In this document: positions 34,020-43,739 of the stretch, piece after piece
Layout: the number at the start of each line of letters is the position of its first letter
How positions within the stretch are numbered: the stretch's first letter is position 1
Assembly: GCA_025602905.1 (NCBI GenBank)
Contig: JAHLKI010000002.1
Location: forward strand, 1,612,001 to 1,676,000
DNA: 64,000 bases
Source: Phlyctochytrium arcticum
Taxonomy: Eukaryota; Chytridiomycota; Chytridiomycetes; Chytridiales; Chytridiaceae
Direction: 5' to 3'
Notes under the pieces: generated by a model
What the model was told of the DNA's origin: nothing
The model's input: only the letters and a program-made list of their open reading frames with translations
Databases searched by the model: none
Position numbers and translations under genes: made by a program

Positions 34020-35220
34020 TCCGGCTTGTATTTTGAACTTATCGCTTGCTTGTATGATTTGGGTTCTTCAACGTCGTCCACCGGTGCTGAATAATTAGCT
34101 TCCAAGTCAACAATCTTTCTTCCTTCAAAGTCGCTGATAGCATCACAATCCGGAATATCATCGAACAGTTCCCAGCTTGGAATTTCGTCGTGTCGCCACT
34201 TAACAAGGTAACTAATACTTGAATCCTCATTAATTTTCCTAGCAATGATAGCTTCCACGAGCTCCGCGTCGGGTGGATCTTCTTCAGATCCCTCAGCCCT
34301 TGTTACGTGATTTGCCTCATTGAAGGTGACATCCCGACTTTCCAAAACTTCATTGTTTTCCTCGTCGTAAAGCCTATACGATAGCTCTTTGGTGTCACTG
34401 TAGCCAATTAGACGGTATGGACCAGCGGCACGCGGAGCCAATTTTCGAGGACGCTTGCGGTATTTCTTGGTTACATGCACAAATGCTTCGCTCCAGACAA
34501 TGCGCAAATGGCCCACCGGCGGCTTTAGACCGAAAACCCGCTCATACGGTGACTTCCATTCGATTACTCTGCTGGGCGTAAGTTGTCGCAACTTGTTAAC
34601 GGTCTTCGCTATCTCCCCCCACAGTTTGAGCGGGATTTTGTGGTGATGCAGGATTGCGCGTATTTGGTTAAGCAGGGTCAAATTGTACCGTTCCGAGACC
34701 GGGTTCTGCTGCGAGGAGTACGGTTGGGTCGTTGTAACTCGCAGTCCAATTTCTTCCGCTTCGCCTAAGAGTTCGTGGTTAATGAACTCTCCGCCATTAT
34801 CACACCGCAATTCTTTGATCTTTTTGTTGTGGAGACGCTCAACATAAACGCGATATTCAACCCAATAGCCATATGCCTCGTTCTTCTTTTTTAGCAAATA
34901 AATTGTTGGATACCGGGACCACTCATCTATGAACGTCAAGATATAGATGTATTTTCCAAGTGAGGGCATGTCGACGTGGCAAATGTCTGTGACAACCCTA
35001 TCCAAGATGGCCTGCGCTGGACGTGGATTTTCATTGTTGAAAGGGAGTCTGTGGCCTTTCCCGTACTCGCATCCTACGCAGGTCGTCGTGTATTGTATTG
35101 TGGTGTCAATTTTCAGTCCGAGCCCATATGTGGAGCTCGCTTGCTTGAGGGCTTTGATTCCGGGGTGGCCAAATCGGAGATGATACAGGCGTAGTTTAGC
35201 GACATTCCGGTCGCATCTTT
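33896..35220 (-). pseudogene. Copia integrase
   Basis: Pre-integrase zinc finger (RFGHPGIK...CVGCEYGKGH, about 35200-35060), then the catalytic core: CHVDMPSLG, ELRCDNGGEF and the Glu in NPVSERYN. A C-terminal region with RLIGYSDTKELSYRLYD matches copia integrases. At its end, DWERSMEKELT passes into the RT frame across a run of seven A (plus-strand T7 near 33976-33982). Confidence 0.85.
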
Positions 35221-36054
35221 TCCCGACTTCTTCTTGCTTCGCCCGCTGGCGGTTGATTTTTGCAAGGAGTCCTTCAGCCTATCTTCAGTGATGGATGTGG
35301 TAAAAGCTTCCGGTTCAAAGTCCGTGTATCCGACGACAAATGGCAAATTCTGATGTACGCGCACGTCCAAAACTTTTTCGCGTGTTCTCTTGTCGTAAAT
35401 TCCACTAGCAGTCGATCCATTTCCTTCCAAACAAGTGCCAAGATTCGCGGGAAGACACTGGGTGGATAATAGATTTCGAGGATAATCCGGCACATACAGA
35501 ACATCTTGAATAGTCACTTTCTTCGAGTCGTCATCAGGATTGTAAATGGTGAGTTTCCCCACGCCAAGCGCTGTTGCGGGAGCATTACCAACACGTCCAC
35601 CATTGACTGGAATAGGTTTATCGAAAGGCTGGTAATCTTCCACCAAGAACTGATCTTTCATAATGTGCGCCGTCGTAGCTGAATCCACCGCTATGGAGTA
35701 CGGAGATTGTCGATGTGTTGCTAGAGTTAGAAGATTTGCCTCCACGTTCGTGAAATTGCTTTCGTACTTGCTTCCTGATTGTTGCGCTCTGAAAGCCTTG
35801 CACTCCGGACACTCCTTCGCGAAATGCCCTTCTTTCTCGCAAAGAAAACAGCTTGTTTTGCGCGGGCGCTTGCTATATTTGTTGGTACCCTTGTACTTTG
35901 ATCCCGACTTTCCTGACGATGGCTGCGATGAGTGTGCCTCCACGACCAATCCTTTCGTGCTACTGTGTCCCTTGGATGTAGTGTCGTCCTGTCTCAATGC
36001 CGCCATCTTCAAAGCTTCAATTGTCTTCAAATTGTCCATGTGGCTGCTCACCAA
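35113..36054 (-). pseudogene. Copia gag C-terminus and protease
   Basis: Begins with the end of the gag core, then the zinc knuckle CFLCEKEGHFAKEC, then the protease. The protease motif reads AVDSATTAHIMKD, i.e. D-S-A where copia proteases have D-S-G. The motif VLYVPDYPRNLLS, typical of copia protease ends, follows. The frame leaves the integrase frame near 35200, shown by RFGHPGIKALKQ and C-x2-C appearing one frame over. Confidence 0.8.
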
Positions 36055-36950
36055 GTTACGCCTTTGTCTAACCCTCGTAGATATATGTGCTTCTTTTCTT
36101 CGAAAGTCATTGTCGGCAATTGCATGGTCAAATTGTCGAAATTGTCGTTATAGGCAAGTACAGAATCCTTTTGCTGAAGTCGATCAAGTTTTGCGCGAAT
36201 CAATTCTTCATGTTCCGGGGGCGTAAATCTCGCACGTAATGCCGCTTGCATTTCCAACCACGTTCTGATACTAAGTGCCTCCCTAGATTCAACCAATGAT
36301 CCCCACCATAGGTCCGCTGTTCCCGTCAACTTTCCGGTAACAAACACAACTTCGGCTCGTGGGGGAAGTTCCGCAATGCGAAAGTAGGAGTCGGTTTTTC
36401 GAATAAATTCGAACAAGGCTTGCGGCTTTCTGATGTCTCCTGCAAACATCGGAACTGCCCTCTCTGTAGCCTTAAGCAAGCTCTCCGCTGAGACTTGCTG
36501 AGATACCACGCTGGATCTCACTGAATTCGCTCCTGGTGAAGTAGGTCGATTTTCCTCGTCATAATCTGTCCGTTGACTAGTCTGATGGTGGAATGGGGTC
36601 GTCTCACGCCGCTGCGTAAGATGGGAATTACGGTTGTCCTCTTCCTTGATTGGCTCAACATAATCCCGAGATAATAACTGGTGTAGCAAGGATGTCATGG
36701 TGCTCATATCGTTTCTGATAAGATCCAGTTCGTTTTCAAGGTCCCGCCGGCCTCGATTTCTGAGTTCGCTGTCAAGGTCCCGCTGACCTCGATCGGAAAA
36801 ACGTTCAGTTTCGTTGTCCTCAGCATCCCATCGTCCTTCCTCCGCTCCATGCTGCAAATCCTGTTCAATGATCCTCAGTTCCTGTCGTGAAGGTCGATTC
36901 TGGTCGTGGCCCGCTGGCCGTCCTTCTTGTGTGGGGCTTCTTGGAGTCAT
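36048..36950 (-). pseudogene. gag: Copia gag, N-terminal part
   Basis: 300 codons from MTPRSPTQEGRPAGHDQNRP. It has a charged N-terminus, then the copia gag core (LLKATERAVPMFAGDIRKPQ, WLEMQAALRARFTP, YNDNFDNLTMQLP). The frame ends at GLDKGVTW with a stop. One base out of frame, the continuation VSSHMDNLKTIEALKMAALR follows at once, so a single-base change splits gag. Confidence 0.85.
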
Positions 36951-37000
36951 TCTTGCAGCTGGTCAACACTCTTCAAGGGTTTCCTAACTAATCTCTAGAG

Positions 37001-37015
37001 CCAGGGCTCATAACC
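37001..37015 (-). promoter_or_regulatory. Copia primer-binding site, half initiator tRNA-Met
   Basis: Directly inside the 5' LTR the minus strand reads GGTTATGAGCCCTGG. This is the complement of CCAGGGCTCATAACC, the anticodon stem-loop of initiator tRNA-Met (anticodon CAU). Ty5 and Drosophila copia use such an internal half-tRNA primer rather than the tRNA 3' end. Confidence 0.85.
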
Positions 37016-37525
37016 TGTCGTAACAAGGTCTCTGATGGCACCTCCTGGTCACGATAGTCATATACTGGTCGCAGAGCGATTAGTTGGTTGTTGCGATGAA
37101 GAAATGTATTGAGAAGAAAACGGTTGTAGTTCTAAGCTGCCAAGCAGTCTGCTATCTAACGACGCCAACGGTACGCGTAGAGACGCGTTCCCATGCTCAC
37201 GTGTACTAATAATCTATCTAAAATTGGCTACATGACTTAAGACTCCCAGCTTCCCACACTTGCTCCAGTTCACATCTCAACAGAAGTCGCATCATCAACA
37301 AGGAAACGCGTGAGTGCGCGCACCAAAAGGTGCAAGGCGGGGCTGCAGCATTTCAGGGAACCTGGTAAGTCCAGAGAGCACCCCAACACTCCGACACCGT
37401 TGAGTTGACGCTCTTTCAGGATTCCGCCCCACAGAGCCAAGCAGTTCGTCGTAGCGCAGGGAGTGTACGACTCAGTACGCGACCTCTTTGACAGTACTCC
37501 TCCCCCCACCACACATTGTACTTAG

Positions 37526-38053
37526 TTTAGATACCAAACATTCATACCCTCATATTATTTAAACATGCATTTCCAAAAAAATTGCCAAAGGAAAAAGAAG
37601 AATACCATGCCTGTGTACTTTGAAACCCGTATAGTGTCTTCTAATTCGTCGTGAAGCGCTACATAGTTGGGGTCCTCCAAAGTCGAGGCCCCGGCTATCT
37701 GGAAACCAGACACATTGTCTGATCCGGGCAAGAGATCGCAGACATTTCGCGGCGCTTGGCTCGCTAAGGCAGCGGTTGGGTCACGTGTGGGAATTGCGCA
37801 GGTTGCTGAGGTGCAACCCCATCAAGCTGGGACCGGAGAAAAAACTTTTGGTTATTACAATAAGCACATCATCCCTACAGCAAGTTCTCCACTTCAAAGG
37901 ACAGTCTTGAGTCTCCTGTTATCAACGGCCGAGCACTTGGTGCTAGTGGTTGGTGGTGGGTGAACGCTTGGAGGGCTCTGCGCAGTGTATAGGGAATGAA
38001 GACCAATATTTATTGGATATTTGAAAAAAAATTGAGTTTATAAACAAAAGGGC
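37526..38053. other. Downstream of the APSES gene, nothing assigned
   Basis: Contains the probable 3' UTR of the APSES gene. A plus frame at 37667-37963 is unsupported. No repeat module is recognised before 38054. Confidence 0.3.
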
Positions 38054-38176
38054 CTAGTTTTGCGAGTCCCCGTCCTTCTCTCCCCTACAGAAGCAAGAAA
38101 AATTTCTGATCTTCTTGATCCATGCTTTTTTCGGGGCGGGCGCTCCTTCGGTATTGGTTCGGCTGGTAGCTGCCAT
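38054..38176 (-). CDS. FFxxCRG family microprotein, 40 aa
   Basis: A single open exon from ATG 38174-38176 to TAG 38054-38056. It starts MAATSRTNTEGAPAPKKAWI, then KKIRNFSCFCRGEKDGDSQN. The core K-x2-(R/K)-N-F-x-C-F-C-R-G equals the KKFFCFCRG of the 41-kb copies and the RNFFCFCRG remnant at 12.7 kb. It is the shortest family member: no Ala-rich helix, a basic linker before the double-Cys motif. Role unknown. CxC next to aromatic and basic residues could be a lipid-modification or metal site (speculation). Confidence 0.5.
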   Translation of the reverse strand: MAATSRTNTEGAPAPKKAWIKKIRNFSCFCRGEKDGDSQN

Positions 38177-39349
38177 TTTGAAGTACAGTAATTGAGTTAT
38201 TTCAACAAAAAATAAATCTGGGTATGGTGTCAATGAGAATGCGCAGATAAACGTTCAACGATGCAAATTACCTTGCGAGAGCAATCTTTTTGTAAGATGG
38301 ATAAGGAGTATGTGAGTTTGTTGCAAAAAGCAAGGCGGGCGAATGAGCTCGCAGGGTACTTATGTATTCCTTTTGCGCTAGACTCTCATACTATGCCTCG
38401 GGGGCATGTTACGTAGCAATGATGACCACGACCGGGAGCTTGAGGTATTCGCTTCATTTCGTCGTCCAATATTGCTGAGCGATCGTGAGAGTGATAAAGT
38501 ACTGCGACGTGAGGACACCGGGTACGCACATATTTGTTGAACTGTTGAGCAGAAACTATTACGACCGAGTAGTTTCTAGGCGTACGAGGCGGTGGCTAGT
38601 GGGTTTTTGCGTTTGAAGGTAGACGTAGGTGCAACCAAAACATTCGCAGTGATTCCCCCTCCGCCCAGGCGGAGCCGGATCCGAATTATTTTTGGAGAGC
38701 GTTTGTTTGTGGCCTTTGAGGAAGCAGTAATGCGAGATGAGCACGCTGAGCCTGATGTGATACATGGAAAATCCCTCATCCAGTCTTGAGTGGTGAATAG
38801 AAAGCGACCAGCGTCAATATCCGGAGTTGCTTGTACCCAGCTTGAAAGCTCGGGAATTTTGAACGCATGGGTTAATTCGACGATTGGGATGAAATTGATG
38901 GTATAGTGCGAGAAGTTTTCTTGGTTTCAATGAAGGTGTTGTGGCAAGGATTGATTGATAGCGGTCGGCAACTCTATAATTACAGTGAGTGAGTGATGCG
39001 ATACGATACGATCGAGAGCAATCAGGCGGATACATACCTTTTAAAATTTGGTTGTGATCAGAAATCAACAATGAAATGCTCCTTTGATCAATCTGCTATG
39101 AAAGCGATGATGTTTTCCGGCCAGGCAATTGTCTGGGCGGCAATGTGATTTGAGCAGGATGACATGCGTTCCACCAGCGACCAGGCACATAGCTATGATT
39201 TGATTGTTGGGTGAAAGCCAAGTAATTGCTGAATCCGACTGGCAGTTGGTGAAAGAGCACTTGTCATTAGGCAACATGAATTTCGCGGAGTAGTACGCAT
39301 TTTTTGTCAACCAAAGTCACCCAAGTCTGGTCGGAGCCTGCTTACGAAA
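38177..39349. other. Unassigned region with a module B scrap
   Basis: At about 38560-38600 lies GACCGAGTAGTTTCTAGGCG followed by TACGAGGCGGTGG, the end of the Pro-rich B exon (minus strand), preceded at 38470-38530 by the same GATCGTGAG...GAGGACACCGGG block as at 22.4 and 48.65 kb. The rest has no exon I can support. Confidence 0.4.
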
Positions 39350-39570
39350 AGGTGCTGTCAGTCGATTTTGACGCGTCCAATCGCGTCAAAAATCGACTGA
39401 CAGCTCCCTTCCTCCTCCACAATTTGTTTCATTGGCCAGGATTTGCGGAACCGACTCTGGGCCTTTCTCTTGGTTTGACATGGCACACCATCGACTCGCC
39501 ACTGAGAGGGGCGGAACAGGAATTGAAATCAGGATGATTTCAATTCCTTTCCGCTCCCTCGCACCGGGAC
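39350..39570 (+). mobile_element. Hairpin-bounded short repeat, copy 2 (MITE-like)
   Basis: Opens with a near-perfect 51-bp hairpin (39354-39404; arms GCTGTCAGTCGATTTT-GACGCG and its complement with one extra A). It closes with a second one (about 39508-39557; GGAATTGAAATCA / TGATTTCAATTCC with a GC-rich base). Between them is sequence partly shared with 24320-24605 in inverse orientation. No coding capacity. Confidence 0.5.
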
Positions 39571-39875
39571 AGACCACTTCCTTTGTCTGTAAATCGAGTT
39601 CCCAATCAAAATCATTTGATCGTCGTATCACACCCACATCTGGATTGGCATCTCAGGTATGTTGACGTTTATTTGAAATCGTTTTGTGCAGACCGCTGAT
39701 ATGTCTATCAATGCAGTGGTGGCATCACAGCATCTGGACCAACGCCCATCCTCCGCCAGCATATAAAAGCGTGCTCAACTCCCCAAATGGACAATCACAA
39801 GAAATCTGAACCCACCAAAAATCGTGCCCCAATCACAATACGCCCTTCGCCTGCCACAATGGCGGGTCAAATGGA

Positions 39876-40795
39876 ATGACACTCTCCCTTTCTATCCCTT
39901 TTCTCATCATGGATATGGCCGATGTACCTCACTACTTCAGCGCCGTTGAGATCATCTGCTTACCGGACCTACCCAGCCATGAGGACCACATTGCACACAT
40001 CGAGGACGAAGCACCAAGCTTCCCAGATCCCCCCAACACCCACCCATACCTACATTTTGGAAATTAACGAGGTCACCACGGGACTCAACACAAAACTACA
40101 CGCGGCGTATTTGGCGAATCAGGTTGTTCACCTTCTCTCCCGCATCGACACTAGGATCTACGTCGTCCTCCGCACAGCGGTTAAAGCGCTCCTTTCCACC
40201 GCCCTTTCCACCACGGTTCAAGTTGTTGGTGAAGGACGAGACTGCTACCGCTAAATCACCACCGAGGAGGTCAATGACCTCAGGGACGGCAAGCGACTGC
40301 CAAAAGTGATGCCCTACACTTGCGCCATATTACCGACTGCCCCCCCGTTTCAGGGGTCTCCGGACGCAGAGCAGTGGGGCGTTGCTGGAACCGACGTGGG
40401 TGAGGGCGGATGCCATGGATGCGGAACTCAGGCGCATTCAGGCCCGTCAGACTCTTAAGACGGCGGGTCAGGCCCTCAGGACGGTCAGCCTCTCAGGCTC
40501 CCTTGAAAAAGTTTCTGATGTGGGGCTATCACTTATGACCGGGACCACTGTGGGGAAGGTTGGAGGGTATGTCGGCCATCTGACCGACAAGATACTGTCG
40601 AGTGGTGATGGTGGTGATGGGGAGGCCAAGAGTACGACGATGAGCGGGGATAGCAGTACGGCGCGCATGCGCGAGCTGGAACTACTTACGGGAATGAACG
40701 CTCAGTCATTTTGCTCATTCATCATCCGTCGTCTTTTCGAGAGCTCCGCGGAGGGTAAGAGCGCTACTTCCCGTACCTAACTGTTGGCTAACTTT
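39876..40795 (+). pseudogene. Broken ORF of unknown family, ends at a u/b-like splice junction
   Basis: The frame begins MTLSLSIPFLIMDMADVPHY. It changes at a run of six C (near 40025) into ILEINEVTTGLNTKLHAAYL and LANQVVHLLSRIDTRIYVVL, meets one stop (TAA near 40253), continues open, changes frame again near 40370, and runs through LRRIQARQTLKTAGQALRTV to FIIRRLFESSAEG. There a GTAAGA donor, a CTAACT branch and CATAG acceptor lead to TGATGCCACTCCT, the start of a b module. So this is a larger decayed gene whose 3' end resembles the u-b junction. Family not recognised. Confidence 0.4.
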
Positions 40796-41122
40796 CAATC
40801 TCAATTCATAGTGATGCCACTCCTTCTTGCGCTCTTCTTCACGCTCATCCTAGACCAAAACAAGGTTTGCTTCAGTTTTTCAACGGCGATACGATTAAAT
40901 TACTCATTTCACTTATGTACAGACATAACAGTCGGTATTATCAAGAAACGGGGAGCTTTGCGGTGCGGCCACTTGAGAAGAAAAGCAAAAGGAACAAGAC
41001 CGGAAGCGTGAGCGGACGGCCCGCTTCCCTTTTCCTCACGTTAATCGTAAACCTTCAAACGGTATGTTTCATGTGTTTAACGACGATACGACTAGATTAC
41101 TCATTCCCTTTACAAATAGAAC

Positions 41123-41296
41123 ATGTCAAACAAATTCGTTTACAACGCGGCCTACAGCCCCTTTTTAAACGCGGAATTGGCCGCCGCCCTTTCCGCCGAG
41201 GAACGTGAGCGGAAGAGGGAGAGGCGGGCGCGGCGGGCCCGTCTCTTCAAAAAGTTCTTCTGTTTCTGTCGAGGGGCAGTAGATGAACCCCTGTAA
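41123..41296 (+). CDS. FFxxCRG family small protein, 57 aa
   Basis: One coding exon, MSNKFVYNAAYSPFLNAELA, then an AALSAEERERKRER helix, RRARRARLFKKFFCFCRG and AVDEPL, TAA at 41294-41296. A 5' UTR intron (GTATGTTTCATG...ACAAATAG) ends three bases before the ATG, like other family members. Compared with the inverted copy at 42035-41797, about twelve codon differences are synonymous (TTC/TTT, GTT/GTG, TTA/CTG, TGT/TGC and others) and only about three change the residue. That pattern supports past selection on the protein. Confidence 0.6.
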   Translation: MSNKFVYNAAYSPFLNAELAAALSAEERERKRERRARRARLFKKFFCFCRGAVDEPL

Positions 41297-41759
41297 ATAC
41301 GTAAATACTCTGTAAATACAATCAAAAATCCCAATACATATTTGACCATCGCTCCCACCGGGTGTATATTGTTCTATCAAAAGTGACAGATTGCTTCCAT
41401 GTCCGGAGTTGGAGTGAGCTACCCACCCCCTCTGGCTTGATGTATTCTCTCTTCTTCACGATTCTAGAAAGTGGACTGATGCTTTGCAAAACTTAAAACC
41501 TTTATGAATATCCATCGGAACATCGATATCTTGATACTAAGTATCTATATTTCGAGCTGGACGTGCCCTTGAGCGGGAAAATATATCATGCAAGCTGCTC
41601 GTTGTTCTCCGCAAGCTTCAGAATGATTTCTTATAGCCAAAGGAATTCAATGACTTTCCGCGTTTTCAAAACATTAAGTACATTTGACTCTCCGTAGGCA
41701 ATTATCAAGCCGCAGGTGGTATGTAGACTATCCCAGCGGAAATGAAAGCAATCAGTTCC
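41297..41759. other. Spacer between the two inverted FFxxCRG copies
   Basis: Arm similarity continues to about 41380 (GACCATCGCTCCCACCGGGT). The remaining ~380 bp to 41760 are unique and show no gene. Confidence 0.5.
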
Positions 41760-41796
41760 TCTTGGAAGAAAAGTATAGACCCGGTGGGAGTGATGG

Positions 41797-42035
41797 TCAA
41801 ATATATATGGGGATTTTTGAATTGTATTTACATATGTATTTACATATGTACAGGGGCTCATCCACCGCCCCTCGACAGAAGCAGAAAAACTTTTTGAAGA
41901 GACGGGCCCGCCGCGCCCGCCTCTCCCTCTTTCGCTGACGACTCTCGGCGGAAAGGGCGGCGGCCAATTCCGCGTTCAGGAACGGGCTATATGCCGGGTT
42001 GTACACAAATTTATTGCCATAGCTGTTTCTAAAGG
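41797..42035 (-). pseudogene. FFxxCRG family copy with misplaced start and lost stop
   Basis: Inverted relative of 41123-41296. The core NKFVYNPAYSPFLNAELAAA and LFKKFFCFCRGAVDEPL is kept. The ATG lies in another frame (GCTATGGCAATAAA). The TAA has become TAC, adding YICKYICKYNSKIPIYI before the next stop. The UTR intron signals are still present. Confidence 0.55.
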
Positions 42036-42129
42036 GAATGAGTATTCTGGTCGTATCGTCGTTAAACCAATGAAACATACCTTTTTGTTGTTTACGATTA
42101 ACGTGAGGAAAAGGGAAATCGGAAAGCAC

Positions 42130-42900
42130 GCACGGTGTTTATTTTACATTTGCTCGGAGAATTTCCCATCACTATGTAATATTTGTACGCCACATAGTGA
42201 TGTCAAGGTCTTGATGGAGCAGATCCCTCAAACCGCGATGAATGGAATGCTTTAACCAAGCAGATCGGGATCTTGTGGACAATAGGAAGTTTCTCTGTTT
42301 AGAAAAAATATCACGCGTAAAATAACCCCAGGGAAAACGATGTGCATTGACACCCCAGGGTTCGGCGCAGTCAACAGATCCATTTATCCAACATTACCAT
42401 CTCATCTCACGTAAATACTTTATTTGGAAAGGTGATGGTATTGGAAGAGATAGTACATCACGGATCAAAATAAGCTAGCTGTTAGATAACGACTTTGTAA
42501 TGAGTGATGTGGATAATTCTCTTGACCAGATTCGCTGGACGGTATGAATATGGCGAGAATCTCAAATCTAACGTAAACTTTAATCGCATTGGCTTCTTTT
42601 TTCCGTTCCCTCAAATAAGCAAACAAATGCGTCACATTAAGAGCGCTCGGCATATTCGGCGATTTTATAAACGTTGGGGATCTTCACCGCGCGTATAAAC
42701 CATTCTAGAAAAGTCTTTGGATTCGCGCGTTTACAACATGGATCGCATCTAGTTTCCTATGACCCCCAAGATTGCTCATCATTTTTTTGACTATTGAGTG
42801 CGTTATTTAAACGGTATGTGTCCTCTTTTCCCTCCTCCTCAGTTTCCTGGCAAAATCGCACATTTTGCACGCATCACCAACCAACCGTTCTCAACTAGTG
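42130..42900. other. Unassigned stretch
   Basis: No exon or repeat recognised. It ends in the presumed promoter and 5' UTR of the 42962 gene; the donor of that UTR intron is GTAAGT at 42901. Confidence 0.3.
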
Positions 42901-42961
42901 TAAGTTGCCCATTTGTTCAAATATAACACGAAAAGATACTCATTCCAATTGATTACAGATC

Positions 42962-43236
42962 ATGTCCCCATCTCGAGCCGACGCAGAGTTTGCGGCCGCA
43001 GTCATTGCGAAGCTTGCAGCCGAACGGCGGCAGCGGAAGGAAAAGACCCGTGCAAAGTGGCGGGCAAGGCTGGCAGCAGTCTTCTTCATTTGTCGCGGGG
43101 AGGAGGAGTACCAGGAGTACGATTTTACTCAATCCCAGTGGGGCACAAAGGCCCAACCACATCTCGAGAGTATGTAACTTCTCATTAACTTCTTTTCCCA
43201 ATAACTAATCCCCCTGAATCTATTATAGCCAAATGA
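42962..43236 (+). CDS. FFxxCRG family small protein, 71 aa, two exons
   Basis: Exons are 42962-43169 (208 bp) and 43229-43236 (CC AAA TGA), with a 59-bp intron (GTATGTAAC, CTAATC branch, TATTATAG). The product starts MSPSRADAEFAAAVIAKLAA, then ERRQRKEKTRAKWRARLAAV, FFICRGEEEYQEYDFTQSQW and GTKAQPHLETK. Same exon sizes and same K-stop end as 20853-21125. A 5' UTR intron (42901-42959) ends just before the ATG. The stop codon lies inside the first unit of a u-b array, so the array is 3' to this gene. Predicted nuclear or nucleic-acid association from the basic helix is only a guess. Confidence 0.65.
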
Positions 43237-43695
43237 TCCCGCATGCCGTCCACCCACCTCGGGGGTGAGACAAAAGGCAAATCATACAAATTGCTCCGCG
43301 GGAGGTAATTAGTCCCCTTTATATATCTACCACCGTTGGTCTAACGTCCGATTACTTTCAGTGATGCCACTTCTCCTCCCGCCGAGGCGGAGCAGGCCGC
43401 GTGCCGAAAACATCCTGGGTGATGCCGACAGGTATGTCCATTCAGACCTAATGCCATATACAACGACTAACCCAGCTTCTTACTACTGTACAGGCAAATG
43501 ATCCCATGTGCCGTCCATCCACCTCGGGGGTGCGACAAAGGCAAATCACCCAAGTTGCTCCGCGGGAGGTAAGTAGTGCCAATCATATATTCGTCGCTGT
43601 TAGTCTAAACCTTAACAAATTACAGTGATGCCACCTCTCCTCCCGCCGAGGCGGAGCAGGCTACGTGCCGAAAACATCCTGGGTAATGCCGAAAG
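43229..43695 (+). repeat. Tandem exon array: two u-b units
   Basis: u at 43229, b at about 43361-43430, u at 43494, b at about 43626-43695, with donor/acceptor pairs as in the 17.6-kb array and a ~265-bp period. The first u has an extra A (GAGACAAAAGGC) that breaks the long frame. The second keeps QMIPCAVHPPRGCDKGKSPK. The last b ends AAAG|GTGTGT and runs into the minisatellite. Confidence 0.65.
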
Positions 43696-43739
43696 GTGTG
43701 TATATATATCTACCTCATGCTGTACACTCCGACTAACTC

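Larger units (their letters stand above)
32235..37287 (-). mobile_element. Ty1/copia retrotransposon with GAAGT target duplication
   Basis: LTRs of 267 bp (32240-32506 and 37016-37282) differ at one base (GCTATATAAC against GCTATCTAAC). GAAGT flanks both ends (32235-32239, 37283-37287). Internal order on the minus strand is gag, protease, integrase, RT, RNase H, the Ty1/copia order. The primer site at 37001-37015 matches the anticodon region of initiator tRNA-Met. The polypurine tract is CGGGGGAG at 32507-32514. Coding sequence is cut into several frames although the LTRs are nearly identical. Confidence 0.94.
25270..37525 (+). pseudogene. APSES-domain (MBF/StuA class) transcription factor split by two retrotransposons
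   Basis: Exon 1 (25270-25830) encodes a Ser/Pro/Gln-rich N-terminus. A 56-bp intron leads to GPSNSSVFAFSGQQ. The gypsy element then intervenes (target repeat TAAGC). Beyond it, exons 31302-31434, 31495-32048, 32115-32131 and 32199-32239 encode a Q/S-rich region and the start of the DNA-binding domain (GIPIYRRRSDGWINLT, then HICKAVGMQKGQRS). The copia element intervenes with repeat GAAGT. After it the frame resumes at 37288 with RIINKETRECAHQKVQGG, AAAFQGTW, a 45-bp intron, and IPPHRAKQFVV to TAG at 37523-37525. The KVQGG...QGTW signature and the NxTxI...R(S/T)RI helix are typical of the Mbp1/Res branch. No ankyrin repeats follow. The exact junction at the gypsy site is unresolved, because a simple join is out of frame. 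The gene must be inactive unless both elements are bypassed. Confidence 0.8.

Noticed and set aside
36950..37015. Initiator tRNA gene suggested by CCAGGGCTCATAACC
   Set aside because: Only the anticodon arm is present. Its place next to the LTR shows it is the copia primer-binding site.
41048..42130. Inverted repeat taken as terminal inverted repeats of a DNA transposon
   Set aside because: Each arm is a complete gene copy with UTR intron, the spacer holds no transposase, and no flanking target duplication was seen.
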